Origin: Syntrophaceae bacterium UBA7520
GTDB taxonomy: Bacteria; Desulfobacterota; Syntrophia; Syntrophales; Smithellaceae
Reading direction: 5' to 3'
Assembly: GCA_002478265.1 (NCBI GenBank)
Contig: DLNC01000012.1
Coordinates: forward strand, 117,764-181,763
Length of the DNA: 64,000 bases
Shown here: positions 43,977 to 52,983 of the stretch, one piece after another
Layout of the letters: each line of letters starts with the position of its first letter
Numbering within the stretch: position 1 is the stretch's first letter
The notes under the pieces: generated by a model
The model's input: only the letters and a program-made list of their open reading frames with translations
The model's database searches: none
Told to the model about the DNA's origin: nothing
Position numbers and translations under genes: made by a program

Positions 43977-45719
43977 CTATATCAGCGGGCCTGGATTTTC
44001 ATTGAGAAGAATCTTTTTAATGCGATACAGGCACGGAGCGTCTTTTTTGAAGATTATTTTTACCGCTTCGTCGATTCTCTGTTTGCTGATATCCGAAATG
44101 CGCAGATTGGTTTCGATGCGGTTTAATCCCTGGCGCAGCGTTCTTGCCTCCAGCGGGTTATCATCGTAACTCAGCGGCGTGACGTCAACTATGCTTTCAT
44201 CCACTTTGTCGAAGGTTATGTGCCAGAAAGTCAATTTATCTTTGATATCTATATTGTCCTTCAGAAATTCACTGATGCCGATTTGTCGGTTGCTCTTCAA
44301 TAAGGCGTCAAAACTGTCCATAAAGTTCATATCGAGATAATGACTGAAGGTGCTCCGGGGCTCAGGATTTTTGCTGCTCTTGCCGGCGGGCTCGACAAAG
44401 GCGTCCACGAGAATGACGATAACATGCTTATATTTGCCGCGGTTTTCTTTCAGCACACGGGACAAACTGCGCAGACCAAGATTGTCGGCGTTGCCGCCAT
44501 CGAATACATGGCGGTATCTCTCATCATTTTCATCAGAAAAATCACGCAACGTAACATAACTAAACACCGCCGGAAAAGCCGCGGAAGCCATAACGCCCCG
44601 CGCCACATGAAACTGATAAATGTCGGAATTCAGATGTTCGGTAAAATCTTCATCCGTAAAGGTAAAAACGGAACCGAACTGCATTTTCGGCGCTCCTTCC
44701 TTTGCTTCCCTGTTGGGATTTTCATAGTATTCCGTGCCGTCTGTGGCGTTGATAATCAGGTACGGGCGTTCAGGATTCAGATCGCCGAATTTCAGCGGAA
44801 CGCCCAGGTTTTTTGTGTCAAAAAGATTATCCTCCAGGGTCTGCGCCATAATGTCGGTACGGTCATAGGCGGTCAGCCAGTAACGTGCGATATTGCCCGG
44901 CCAGAACCAGCTGGCAAACCATCTGTTCAAATAATTACGCGACATTAAATCTTCGACGTGCGCGCGGCGAAATTGGAGATTCAGGTCAAACAGACCCCTT
45001 GTCCGTCTTTCATGCCACTCCTGCCGACTTATCCAAATGCGGTTGGAGCTTACCTTGGCCTGAGAAAGATGAAAAAGTTTTTCCATATAGGCGTATTCTT
45101 TGGCGGAACAGTCGCTTATCGCTCTGCGCAGCGCCTTATGCGCCATTCTTTTTTCTTCTTCCGTCATCTTGCCGACAACGATTTGCTGCCTTTTCCCTTT
45201 TTTATAGCAGGTTATATTGTACTGGTCATTGAACGCGGCGCAGTCCAGTTTGCAGCGGGGAACGGGTATCACAAATTCCGGATCTTCGGTAACGGCGTAA
45301 TAGGCGCCCGCGAGCGAGCCGCCGGAGACGGAAGAAATGACATCAACTTCCTTAAGAATATCCAGGTCAGGATCATGCTGCAGTGTGGTCATGACCCGCG
45401 CGGCTAAATAAGCCGCACGGCTGCCGCCGCCGGATAAGGCCAGCATAACCAGCACATCCTGGTTGCCGCGGTCATCATCTATTTTAAAAGAGGCGTGGCG
45501 CGCCGGGCCGAAAGCGCCGGGTGATTGCATCATCACCAATGCCGTTTTCGGATGATTCCAGTAGGCATACTGCGTGGAGCAGCCGGAAACTATTATCAGC
45601 AGACAAAAAACAAGGAGAAAAATAACCACACCCTGATGGCTGATCTGCGCAGTCCGATTATTATTTTTTAAAATTATAAATAGGTCTTTGACTATTTCTC
45701 TTTCCAGCGCTTTCCTCAT
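43977..45719 (-). CDS. Patatin-like phospholipase lipoprotein
   Basis: 580 residues. After a hydrophobic N-terminus comes a lipobox IIVSGCST (Cys at about 47), predicting membrane attachment. The patatin features are LALSGGGSRAAYLAARVM (about 90-107), SSVSGGSLAGAYYA (nucleophile about 135) and catalytic Asp in HVFDGGNADNLGL (about 410). ATG 45719 was chosen because GAGG lies 7 nt upstream; 45758 is a less likely start. It could act on envelope or host/neighbour lipids. It is 52 bp downstream of the Sel1 gene. Confidence 0.88.
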   Translation of the reverse strand: MRKALEREIVKDLFIILKNNNRTAQISHQGVVIFLLVFCLLIIVSGCSTQYAYWNHPKTALVMMQSPGAFGPARHASFKIDDDRGNQDVLVMLALSGGGSRAAYLAARVMTTLQHDPDLDILKEVDVISSVSGGSLAGAYYAVTEDPEFVIPVPRCKLDCAAFNDQYNITCYKKGKRQQIVVGKMTEEEKRMAHKALRRAISDCSAKEYAYMEKLFHLSQAKVSSNRIWISRQEWHERRTRGLFDLNLQFRRAHVEDLMSRNYLNRWFASWFWPGNIARYWLTAYDRTDIMAQTLEDNLFDTKNLGVPLKFGDLNPERPYLIINATDGTEYYENPNREAKEGAPKMQFGSVFTFTDEDFTEHLNSDIYQFHVARGVMASAAFPAVFSYVTLRDFSDENDERYRHVFDGGNADNLGLRSLSRVLKENRGKYKHVIVILVDAFVEPAGKSSKNPEPRSTFSHYLDMNFMDSFDALLKSNRQIGISEFLKDNIDIKDKLTFWHITFDKVDESIVDVTPLSYDDNPLEARTLRQGLNRIETNLRISDISKQRIDEAVKIIFKKDAPCLYRIKKILLNENPGPLI

Positions 45720-45771
45720 GCGACGGCCTCTTTGCTTGCAAGTTTGCGTATTATACACTTTGATAATTATT

Positions 45772-46521
45772 TCAGCGAGTTTGTTTTACCGGCGCGCCAC
45801 TTTTTTCTTCGCGCCGCAGCCACTTTTGGGCCGGCTCGTAATTCTGCCGAGCGGCCTCGGCCATCCACTTCCTGCCCTGGATATTGTCCTTGGCGACGCC
45901 ACGCCCGGTGAAATACATTTCCGCCAGCCAGTACTGTCCTTCGGCATCGCCAGATTCCGCGGCTCTTTTATACCATTGAAACGCCTGCGCGTTATCCTGC
46001 GCCACACCCACGCCCAGCGCGTAGTGATTGCCCAGCAGTGTCATCGCGTTGGCGACATTTCGTTTAGTGGCGATCTGCGCCCAATTGAACGAACGGTAAT
46101 AATCTTTCTTTTCAAAAAACATTCGGGCGATGGTGATCTGCGCCTGCGGGTAACCGTTTTCCGCGGAAGTCTGCAGCCAGTCAAACGCTTTATCTTCGTC
46201 CTTGGTCAAACCTCCCTTGCCGTATTGATACGCGTCATAGAGGATGAATTGCGCAACCGCGTGATCTCTTTTGGCCGTGCGCTGCGCCAGAGCCACAGCC
46301 TTCTTTTCATCCTTAGGCACACCCAAGCCGTCGTAATACATCGCCGCCAGACCGGTTTGCGCGGCGGCGTCATTCTTGGCGGCCAACGGCTCAAAAATCA
46401 TCAATGCGGTTTTATAATCCCCGTTTCTCAGGGCATGATATCCTTCATCCACATTTTGCGCCCACAGATTTACCGCAAAAACTAAAATAACAGTGCTGGA
46501 TAGAATAAAGCGTTTTAACAT
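45772..46521 (-). CDS. Secreted Sel1/TPR-repeat protein
   Basis: 249 residues with a signal peptide (cleavage near NLWAQN). At least six Sel1-type repeats of about 35 residues follow: AAQTGLAAMYYDGLGVPKDEKKA, AMTLLGNHYALGVGVAQDNAQA and AEGQYWLAEMYFTGRGVAKDN are clear. Such repeats form a superhelical protein-binding scaffold. The ATG at 46521 has GAGGTG upstream. It begins 5 bp after the SnoaL-like gene and precedes the patatin lipoprotein, so it may assist or inhibit the lipase. Confidence 0.9.
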   Translation of the reverse strand: MLKRFILSSTVILVFAVNLWAQNVDEGYHALRNGDYKTALMIFEPLAAKNDAAAQTGLAAMYYDGLGVPKDEKKAVALAQRTAKRDHAVAQFILYDAYQYGKGGLTKDEDKAFDWLQTSAENGYPQAQITIARMFFEKKDYYRSFNWAQIATKRNVANAMTLLGNHYALGVGVAQDNAQAFQWYKRAAESGDAEGQYWLAEMYFTGRGVAKDNIQGRKWMAEAARQNYEPAQKWLRREEKSGAPVKQTR

Positions 46522-46526
46522 AGCCG

Positions 46527-46931
46527 TCACCTCTTTTTTAATTTAGCAATTTCAGCGAGAAGTTTTGTGCGGTCAAAGTAAACTTCGTTGCGGCGGATTT
46601 TCCCCGCGTCATCCAGTTGCACCAGACACACGCCGACGATTTCCAACATGACCGAACCGACAGGAATTTCCGCGCGCCATTTATTAAGAAATCCGTCCTC
46701 CAGAGGAATGCCTTCTATCTGCGACCAGATCCAGTCAGGGTTGTTCGCCAGAAGCTTGCGGAAATATGCCAGCAGATTTGCTTTCCCTTTAACGCCGTCA
46801 GGAATGCCGGGGTCAAGATAAAAGGCGTCTTCCGCGTAGAAGCTTGCCAGCAATTCCGGATTGTTTCCCGTCCAAGCCGTCAGCCACTTTTCGGCAAATT
46901 GTCTGGCTTGGATTGTCGTATAATATTTCAT
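46527..46931 (-). CDS. SnoaL/NTF2-like protein
   Basis: 134 residues, single NTF2-like cone fold: FAEKWLTAWTGNNPELLASFY, AEDAFYLDPGIPDGVKGKANL and IWSQIEGIPLEDGFLNKWRA are typical SnoaL-like segments. Start at ATG 46931 (GAGG 9 nt upstream) rather than TTG 46961. No signal peptide. A small-molecule-binding or enzyme role is possible; it is translationally coupled to the Sel1 gene. Confidence 0.8.
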   Translation of the reverse strand: MKYYTTIQARQFAEKWLTAWTGNNPELLASFYAEDAFYLDPGIPDGVKGKANLLAYFRKLLANNPDWIWSQIEGIPLEDGFLNKWRAEIPVGSVMLEIVGVCLVQLDDAGKIRRNEVYFDRTKLLAEIAKLKKR

Positions 46932-46989
46932 TTCTATCTGCCTCTTTTTCCTTCCAAACAATCAATCTGAGAGTTGCCTCAACGGCACT

Positions 46990-47310
46990 TTAGAAGCTTG
47001 ATGCCGACACAGCGACAACGTAAACCGTCCCGCACGCGCCGGGAACACCAGCGGGGCAGGCCTTTGGCGTATAACCAATACCGAGGTTGGCTTTTTTAAA
47101 AAAGGCGTGCACTAAAACGTCCCGATATTCTCCCGTGGCGTAGAGTCTCAGATCTTTAGATTTGATAAAAAAATAAAAGTCGTTGCCTCTAACTTGAACA
47201 GAATCAAGTTTCCCCTGGTATGAATCTGCGCTTACCGGTATGGTAACTACTGCGTTGAGGCTTAACGCTACGACTGCCATAAGGAATATTTTCTTCGCCC
47301 TTGTTGACAT
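46990..47310 (-). CDS. Small secreted protein of unknown function
   Basis: 106 residues with a clear signal peptide (MSTRAKKIFLMAVVALSL..., cleavage near PVSADS). The mature part (about 75 residues) reads as beta-strand-rich (YQGKLDSVQVRGNDFYFFI, RLYATGEYRDVLVHAFF) with two cysteines (CPAGVPGAC) that may form a disulfide. GAGGAGG precedes ATG 47310. Not recognised. Confidence 0.7.
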   Translation of the reverse strand: MSTRAKKIFLMAVVALSLNAVVTIPVSADSYQGKLDSVQVRGNDFYFFIKSKDLRLYATGEYRDVLVHAFFKKANLGIGYTPKACPAGVPGACGTVYVVAVSASSF

Positions 47311-47379
47311 TGTGCCCACCTCCTCAGATTATTTTTGACTTTCCTTTTCTTTCTGCTTTGTTATTTACGAGTTCTGCTT

Positions 47380-47832
47380 TTACTGTTTTCGTTTATGCGC
47401 GGCGCGGTACTGAAGAAATCCCCTATGCGGCGGTTCTACATCCATCTGCCACAGAAGCGCCAGAAGCTCGCCACGATGATGCGTTTCTTCCTGAAAAAAA
47501 TCCAGGAGCAATGTTTCGCTCTTTTCCAGTTGTTCCGGTGTCATCTTTGCCAGATTGGCACCGGCGCGGATCTCCACATCGTCCATATACCTTTTGATTT
47601 TTTCGATACTGTCGTATTCTTCTAGTTTTACCTCAGGATAATTTTTATTTCCCTGCAGGGCGTAATTTATATAGGCGTCCGTCACAAAAATCATGTGCAG
47701 AAAAATGTCTTTGAGTGATGGAAAGCTCGCGCCGCGGCCTTTGATAACTTCCGTCCACGGCAGTCTGCTTAAAGTTTGGAAATATCTATGCCTTAAATCT
47801 TGACTGTAATCCAATAGCTGCAAAATTTTCAT
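47380..47832 (-). CDS. DinB/YfiT-like four-helix protein
   Basis: 150 residues. Histidines in LKDIFLHMIF (about 47) and EETHHRGELLALLWQM (about 115-130) match the three-His metal site of the DinB superfamily. These proteins are often thiol-dependent transferases or damage-inducible. Nothing in the neighbourhood narrows its substrate. Confidence 0.85.
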   Translation of the reverse strand: MKILQLLDYSQDLRHRYFQTLSRLPWTEVIKGRGASFPSLKDIFLHMIFVTDAYINYALQGNKNYPEVKLEEYDSIEKIKRYMDDVEIRAGANLAKMTPEQLEKSETLLLDFFQEETHHRGELLALLWQMDVEPPHRGFLQYRAAHKRKQ

Positions 47833-48135
47833 CTTGTTCTCCCCCTCTTGAAATTCGGCTTATTAAATCAAACAAATCAATGCCCGCGGCTACTTTTACG
47901 GTTTAAAGCAAATATTTCAGGCTTGACTCAACCGCTTCCGATAAAAATTTCCTTACCTTATGAGAATAGCATATTTTCAATACCACATTGTTTGTTAATA
48001 TGACAAACACTTCCCATACCTTAAAGAAACTTAAAAATACTCCTTAACCTTAAAAGTATGCCCTTCTTTTTTTACCCGCCCAGGAAATATGGTTGGTCGT
48101 CCTTATCATGACTGATTCTTTTTGCTTGAATTTTC

Positions 48136-48164
48136 TTGACTTACAATCTTGATTTTCTTATAGT
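48136..48164 (+). promoter_or_regulatory. Promoter of the diguanylate cyclase gene
   Basis: TTGACT (48136-48141), a 17-nt spacer and TATAGT (48159-48164), close to consensus. The ATG is at 48207, with AGGAAC upstream. The rest of the 47833-48206 gap is AT-rich and shows no gene. Confidence 0.8.
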
Positions 48165-48206
48165 TTAACTTATAAGCAAATAAAAGCAATAAGCGGACGC
48201 AGGAAC

Positions 48207-49913
48207 ATGTGGATTACGGCACGTAGGTTTATTTTTTTACAACTGTTCTTTCTCGTCCTTTCTTTCAATACCGCGCACGCGGCAAGCCCCCCGCCTCTTA
48301 TCCTAAAAGACAAATCCTCCTATGACTTATCCGGCCATCTGGAAAAGCTCATCGATCCAACCCATAAGCTTTCGGTGGAACAAGCCGCCGGGCACAGTGA
48401 CTGGTCCGGGCCGCTTCATGGAAGAGTTCTCAATTTCGGATTGATGAAAGATTCTTTATGGCTGCGTTTTTCCCTGGAGAACAGGGACGATAGACCGCGA
48501 AAATTCTTTGTTTCCTTCGAATACCCCGTGATAAATGCCATCACCTTCTACTCAAAAAAGCACGGCGGCGACTTTCAGGAAGACCGCACGGGAAGCATTG
48601 TTCCGGCATCAGAGCGCGTGGTGCCTGACCGGCACTTTCTCTTTCCCCTTTCCCTGGAATCAGGTGAAACCGCCGCGGTTTATATGCGCTTACGTTCTTC
48701 ATCGGGGATGACTATTCCCATCCGGATTTTATCGGAGCAGGCAGTAACCCAAAAAGCAATCCGCGACTACACAATATACGGAGCCCTCTTCGGATTTCTG
48801 GCACTAATTCTGGTGTATTTCATAACCGCGGGATCCCTTATCCGCCAAGGAATCAGCCTTTGGCTGGCGCTGTACAGCACTTTTTTCGGTCTACACACCG
48901 CCATGCGGGCCGGCTTCATCCGTCTTTACATGCCTGACGAGTTTCTGGCTTTCATTCCCCTGCTGCAAGTATTGTTTATCGGCGGACTTTTTTTCACGGG
49001 AGCCAAATTCTTCCGCCTGTTTCTTTCCCTCAAGGAACACGCTAAGGTTTTAGATAAAATCATGGCCGGCTTTCAGTACCTGAGCCTTCTTTTTGTCGCG
49101 CTTGTTTTGCTTCCCAACCCGCTTTTAACTTTTGTTTCCCTGGTGCTGTTTGTCATCAATCCATTTTTTTCCATCTGTCTTGCCTTTTACTTCTGGCACA
49201 AGGGAATAGCGAATTCCGGCTATTTCGCCATGGGATGGTTTACCGCGCACGCTGTTTCCGTTTACGACTTTTTCCGTATTAACGGAATAATTTCATATCC
49301 CTTCTACAATGAATGGCTGATTCCCCTTTCCCTGTTCTTTACTCTTGCCTTTTTATCCATCGCGCTTATCAAACAAAATGCCGCCTACCATGTCATGGCG
49401 GGAACCGACCCCCTAACAGGTTTGGCCAACAGGAGAAGGTTTGATGAAATTCTCCATACCGAATGGAACCGCTGCCTCAGGTATGGCAGGCCCCTCTCTC
49501 TGATTTTGGCCGATGTGGATCGCTTTAAAAAATACAATGATACATTTGGCCATCGAGCGGGCGACGCGTTGCTTTGCCGTATTGCCGAAATTTTAAAAAA
49601 TTACACGCGTCGTCCCGGCGAGCTGGCGGTGCGCTACGGTGGAGAAGAATTTATTCTGATTCTCCCCAACATTGATTCTGAGCACGCCTTCCACGTGGCC
49701 GAGGCAATCAGAGAATCCGTGGCCGCTTTTTCTCAGGAGGAAAATGGTCAGCAGACAAACTGGCATGTAACCATCAGCATGGGAGTTTCTACCGCAATAC
49801 CGCAAAAAGAAGAAAACCCGGAGAAGCTTGTCCTGGAAGCGGACAAGGCTCTTTACGAGGCAAAACACGCCGGCAGAAATCGGACTATAGTTGGCTCTAC
49901 ACCCAAGGCCTGA
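48207..49913 (+). CDS. Diguanylate cyclase with 7TMR-DISM sensor
   Basis: 568 residues. Signal peptide (about 1-25), a periplasmic 7TMR-DISMED2-like beta domain (about 35-180: LWLRFSLENRDDRPRKFFVSFEYP), seven helices (about 190-390: 7TMR-DISM), then GGDEF: DPLTGLANRRRFDEIL, ADVDRFKKYNDTFGHRAGD and the active site RYGGEEFILILPN (about 475). The site is intact (GGEEF), so it should make c-di-GMP. No RxxD inhibitory site stands out. The outer domain probably binds a sugar or other small molecule. It stands alone with its own promoter and terminator. Confidence 0.92.
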   Translation: MWITARRFIFLQLFFLVLSFNTAHAASPPPLILKDKSSYDLSGHLEKLIDPTHKLSVEQAAGHSDWSGPLHGRVLNFGLMKDSLWLRFSLENRDDRPRKFFVSFEYPVINAITFYSKKHGGDFQEDRTGSIVPASERVVPDRHFLFPLSLESGETAAVYMRLRSSSGMTIPIRILSEQAVTQKAIRDYTIYGALFGFLALILVYFITAGSLIRQGISLWLALYSTFFGLHTAMRAGFIRLYMPDEFLAFIPLLQVLFIGGLFFTGAKFFRLFLSLKEHAKVLDKIMAGFQYLSLLFVALVLLPNPLLTFVSLVLFVINPFFSICLAFYFWHKGIANSGYFAMGWFTAHAVSVYDFFRINGIISYPFYNEWLIPLSLFFTLAFLSIALIKQNAAYHVMAGTDPLTGLANRRRFDEILHTEWNRCLRYGRPLSLILADVDRFKKYNDTFGHRAGDALLCRIAEILKNYTRRPGELAVRYGGEEFILILPNIDSEHAFHVAEAIRESVAAFSQEENGQQTNWHVTISMGVSTAIPQKEENPEKLVLEADKALYEAKHAGRNRTIVGSTPKA

Positions 49914-49954
49914 CTCGCCAGACGCTGAAGGAGAGAGTTTCCAGCTCTCCGCTC

Positions 49955-49986
49955 TTCATATCAGCGCTTCCTGCCATTGGGCGGAG
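49955..49986 (+). repeat. 32-bp copy of the 3' end of the lipoprotein gene at 52515
   Basis: The 32 bases from 49955 (beginning TTCATATCAGCGCTTCC) are identical to 52514-52545. There they include the TGA and last codons of the lipoprotein gene (minus strand). Flanks on both sides differ. This intergenic copy is thus an orphan gene end, probably a duplication or deletion scar. Confidence 0.85.
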
Positions 49987-50019
49987 ATACTTATTTAGGC
50001 GATTTATTATTGGGATTAA

Positions 50020-50050
50020 AAGCCCGATGATGAATTTCATCATCGGGCTT
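50020..50050. terminator. Bidirectional hairpin terminator
   Basis: AAGCCCGATGATGAA (50020-50034), one base, TTCATCATCGGGCTT (50036-50050): a perfect 15-bp stem between the convergent diguanylate cyclase and Cys-rich peptide genes. Confidence 0.85.
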
Positions 50051-50069
50051 ATGCAAATCTTAACACAAA

Positions 50070-50411
50070 TTACCGAAAAGCGGATGAAACTTTTGCAAGG
50101 CAGCAATTACCGCGACAGACAATCACTCCATAAGAAGTCCTTTCACAAACACAGCAAGTCGCTTTTTGCCCCTGTTCCGAATTTACCTGATTTGCGACCT
50201 TATCGCAATCCTTACCTGTCAGCTTATAAACAGTTTTCCCCTCTTTATCCTTTTCTTCGGTCATTTTGCAATCTAGCTTTGATTTTACTTGACCTGCCGT
50301 AGTTTGTTTGTTTAATTTATTTTCCGACGCGGCAGTTACCAATACGCCGGAAAAATAAACTGAAGCCAACAAAATAACCATGCCCATTAATAAAACCTTT
50401 AAAATTTTCAT
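50070..50411 (-). CDS. Secreted Cys-rich small protein, paralogue of the one at 6947
   Basis: 113 residues. Signal peptide (MKILKVLLMGMVILLASVYF..., cleavage near VTAASE). The mature part has LDCKMTEEKDKEGKTVYKL.GKDC (about 47-70) and a Cys-rich tail ATCCVCERTS...VCRGNCC. The same arrangement as the protein at 6947-7312, so the two form a family. AGGAGAAGGAGT precedes the ATG. Its neighbours upstream are the coiled-coil Cys protein and an OmpA protein, pointing to the cell envelope. Function unknown. Confidence 0.72.
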   Translation of the reverse strand: MKILKVLLMGMVILLASVYFSGVLVTAASENKLNKQTTAGQVKSKLDCKMTEEKDKEGKTVYKLTGKDCDKVANQVNSEQGQKATCCVCERTSYGVIVCRGNCCLAKVSSAFR

Positions 50412-50532
50412 ACTCCTTCTCCTTTCCTTTTTATTTGCTGCTTTTTCTCCGCAAAGCGTTTACCTTTGCAAAGAAATTAATTGAATATCTACATTCTGAT
50501 ATTAATATTTCCTCTTTGCATTAATCCGGCTT

Positions 50533-51462
50533 TCATAAATTGCTGACGTTTCTGGAATTTTCTGTTTGCCGATTGTTTAAATCCTTTAGCGCGTCCATGG
50601 CTTTTTTCCATAGGTCTTCTGCATCAGCATGTTGGCTGCAAAATTCTGCAAGGGTATCGCACTGGATCTGGCACAAGTACAAACGCCTTTTTTGATTCGC
50701 ATTCTCTATGGTCCCTTCAGCCGCCGTGACCAAGTTTACTCTCTGGCAACATTCAGCGCATTTTTTATAATCACACGACCCACAGGCAACGCTTACTGAA
50801 AAATTTGTATTGCGCGCGCCTTGCTGCGCTTTAAGTGCTTCATTCATCCCCCCAAAGCGGGAAATTTCATTATCAAGTTCTGAGCTCGCTCTCTTCAAAC
50901 ACTGCTTACTTTCAGCCGGAATAAGCCCCTGGGCAGACAGTTTACGGATATCAGCGCCCACTGCGGCAATTGACTGCCTCAAACTCTCCAGATCCTTGAA
51001 AATATTATCTTTAAGCCGACGTGAAGCGCTTACACTTTTTTGCAAACGCCGAACTTCAGGACTTTGGTCTTGCACTTGTTCGCGGGTAATCCGCCCTTCG
51101 ATTTGATTTTGCGATGTCTTTGACGCAGTGCCCGCAATAGCGCCACGCGTGGAAAGCTGTTCCGATTGAATCTGTTTAAACTGATGTTGCGTTTTTAGGA
51201 ACACTTCATTTATCTCATTATCCATTTTAAGATATTCGCTGAAAGATCGGTTAAGCGAAGCCATTTTCCCTTTAAGACCATTGTAATCTTCACAAATATG
51301 CACGGACAACGAGGAAACATTTGCCTGTTGCTTTTTCACAGTCGATGCCTCGGTAAAGTTTGGCTGAATTTTTTGCGCCTCCCGGAACTCCTGTGCCGGA
51401 GAATAATGAGGGCTAAATAAAAACCCGACAAAGCAGATAAAAATGATAATATATTTTTTCAT
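50533..51462 (-). CDS. Secreted coiled-coil protein with C-terminal Cys cluster
   Basis: 309 residues with a signal peptide (MKKYIIIFICFVGFLFS..., cleavage near SPAQEF). Residues about 60-215 are mostly charged helix with likely coiled coils (LKGKMASLNRSFSEYLKMDN, RRLKDNIFKDLESLRQSI). Near 225-275 are nine cysteines: ACGSCDYKKCAECCQRVN and LYLCQIQCDTLAEFCSQH. The pattern suggests either a disulfide-stapled helical hairpin or metal binding. Not recognised. It lies between the OmpA gene and the Cys-rich peptide on the same strand. Confidence 0.72.
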   Translation of the reverse strand: MKKYIIIFICFVGFLFSPHYSPAQEFREAQKIQPNFTEASTVKKQQANVSSLSVHICEDYNGLKGKMASLNRSFSEYLKMDNEINEVFLKTQHQFKQIQSEQLSTRGAIAGTASKTSQNQIEGRITREQVQDQSPEVRRLQKSVSASRRLKDNIFKDLESLRQSIAAVGADIRKLSAQGLIPAESKQCLKRASSELDNEISRFGGMNEALKAQQGARNTNFSVSVACGSCDYKKCAECCQRVNLVTAAEGTIENANQKRRLYLCQIQCDTLAEFCSQHADAEDLWKKAMDALKDLNNRQTENSRNVSNL

Positions 51463-51506
51463 AATACCCCCTAATATAAATGTCGGTTGATTCTTAAAGT
51501 TTTAAA

Positions 51507-52358
51507 CTACTGCTTTACCAGTTCAACCCGCCGGTTTTTAGCTTTTCCCTCCTCTGTTTCATTTGCGGCAATGGGGGCCAGCGGACCTACGCCGGCAGAC
51601 TTAAGGCGGTCTGATGCGATATTATATTTTGAAACCAGTTCTTTAACCACAACATCTGCTCTTTGCTGGGAGAGCTTCATGTTATAATCAAGTCCGCCTA
51701 TGTTATCGGTATGACCAACGACATATATATTCAATTGCGGATTATGTTGAAGAAGCTTTGTTATCTCTTTCAGGGCGTTTTCCGATTCGGGTTTGATATT
51801 CGCTTTGTTGAAATCAAAATAGATTCCATAGATCGCGACGTGGCCAGACGTATTTATCCCCTCGGCCATGAATTTAGCGTCGGCGACAATTTCCTGTATC
51901 ATGGCCTGTTTTTCGACAATACACAATCTTCCGGCCAGGCCGGCATATCCTTGCCAGAACACCGCCCAGATCTCTTTTCCGTCTACGACAACCTTCATGT
52001 AAGTGCTGTCAGGCCATTTGGGATCATTCTCGAACGCCATACCCCCTATCTTGGTAATGGCGTTTATATAATTCCTTGAAATTTGCAATCTGCTATACCT
52101 ATTTTTGTAATCCGTCTTAAGGCCATAATCTATCGAGTATTTTCTCCCTTCAACGCTTATCTTCTTTTTTGTTTCAGGATCAATGAACGTCTCAGTATCG
52201 AAATCTTTTTGTTCGCACTTAGTTATATAGAAACCTTCCATTCTGGAAAAAAGCAGATGGTCCTTGCATCCTTTTTTATCCTCTTGGGCTAAGGCGTGAC
52301 CGGATACCAGCAAAAATACAATCAGCAAAAATAACGAAAACAAACCTGATTTTCTCAT
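51507..52358 (-). CDS. OmpA-domain envelope protein
   Basis: 283 residues with a signal peptide (cleavage near HALAQE). The N-terminal half (about 30-165) is an uncharacterised domain with KGCKDHLLFSRMEGFYITKC; the C-terminal half is an OmpA peptidoglycan-binding domain: YFDFNKANIKPESENALKEI, VVGHTDNIGG, LSQQRADVVVKELV and the closing NRRVELV. It should anchor to peptidoglycan in the periplasm. AAGGAGG precedes the ATG. The start of the run 52358-50070. Confidence 0.93.
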   Translation of the reverse strand: MRKSGLFSLFLLIVFLLVSGHALAQEDKKGCKDHLLFSRMEGFYITKCEQKDFDTETFIDPETKKKISVEGRKYSIDYGLKTDYKNRYSRLQISRNYINAITKIGGMAFENDPKWPDSTYMKVVVDGKEIWAVFWQGYAGLAGRLCIVEKQAMIQEIVADAKFMAEGINTSGHVAIYGIYFDFNKANIKPESENALKEITKLLQHNPQLNIYVVGHTDNIGGLDYNMKLSQQRADVVVKELVSKYNIASDRLKSAGVGPLAPIAANETEEGKAKNRRVELVKQ

Positions 52359-52513
52359 AAATCATAGCCTCCTTAAGATAAAAGTTGTTTTTTATAAAAA
52401 ATAGGAATTCTTTTTAACTCCCGACTATTCGGGAAAAATTAAACAAAAATGAAAATGGTTTTAGTGGTTTGCGTCCTATTTTGTTTTAACAATCCTATGG
52501 TTTAATAATTGTT

Positions 52514-52545
52514 TTCATATCAGCGCTTCCTGCCATTGGGCGGAG
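52514..52545 (+). repeat. 32-bp repeat, gene-end copy
   Basis: Identical to 49955-49986 and containing the last codons and stop of the lipoprotein gene (minus strand). The two copies are direct repeats about 2.56 kb apart that bracket the Cys-rich peptide, coiled-coil and OmpA genes. Confidence 0.85.
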
Positions 52546-52967
52546 GTGACTTTCCATGCGCCTGATTCTTTCTTCAGCGTCACGTCAAAATTCCACACGC
52601 CGAGCGATTCCGGGATGACATCGCTTATGGACCCTGTCTGGACGCCGCTGGTGAGCACTACTTCGAACCCGGCTTTTGCCGCCGCTCCTTCCACGGAAAT
52701 ATCAAGATTGCTGATGTAGACCGCTATCTTCGGATAGCGAAAAAAGTAACCAATCAGCAAGCCCCTGATGTCTTCGTAATTATTTCCCTGGGGATCGGAA
52801 TAATTTTTGGAGACGTGCTCCATAACCCTTTTGACTTCCTTTTCTTCGCTTGCCGCCTGAATAGCCGTGATAATCTTTTTAATCTTGGTCTGCTCGTCTT
52901 CTCTGGCACAGCCGCTGAAGGAAGCGGCAAAAATAAAAATAAGAAAAAACGTTGTAACGCGTTTCAT
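52515..52967 (-). CDS. Small lipoprotein, NTF2-like
   Basis: 150 residues. Lipobox FSGC (Cys at about 20) followed by a soluble domain of about 125 residues. The profile (helical start KIKKIITAIQAASEEKEVKRV, then beta strands ending GAWKVTSAQW) resembles NTF2/SnoaL-like lipoproteins. The stop overlaps the 32-bp repeat. AAGGA precedes the ATG. Confidence 0.78.
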   Translation of the reverse strand: MKRVTTFFLIFIFAASFSGCAREDEQTKIKKIITAIQAASEEKEVKRVMEHVSKNYSDPQGNNYEDIRGLLIGYFFRYPKIAVYISNLDISVEGAAAKAGFEVVLTSGVQTGSISDVIPESLGVWNFDVTLKKESGAWKVTSAQWQEALI

Positions 52968-52983
52968 TCGATATCCTTGCTAA

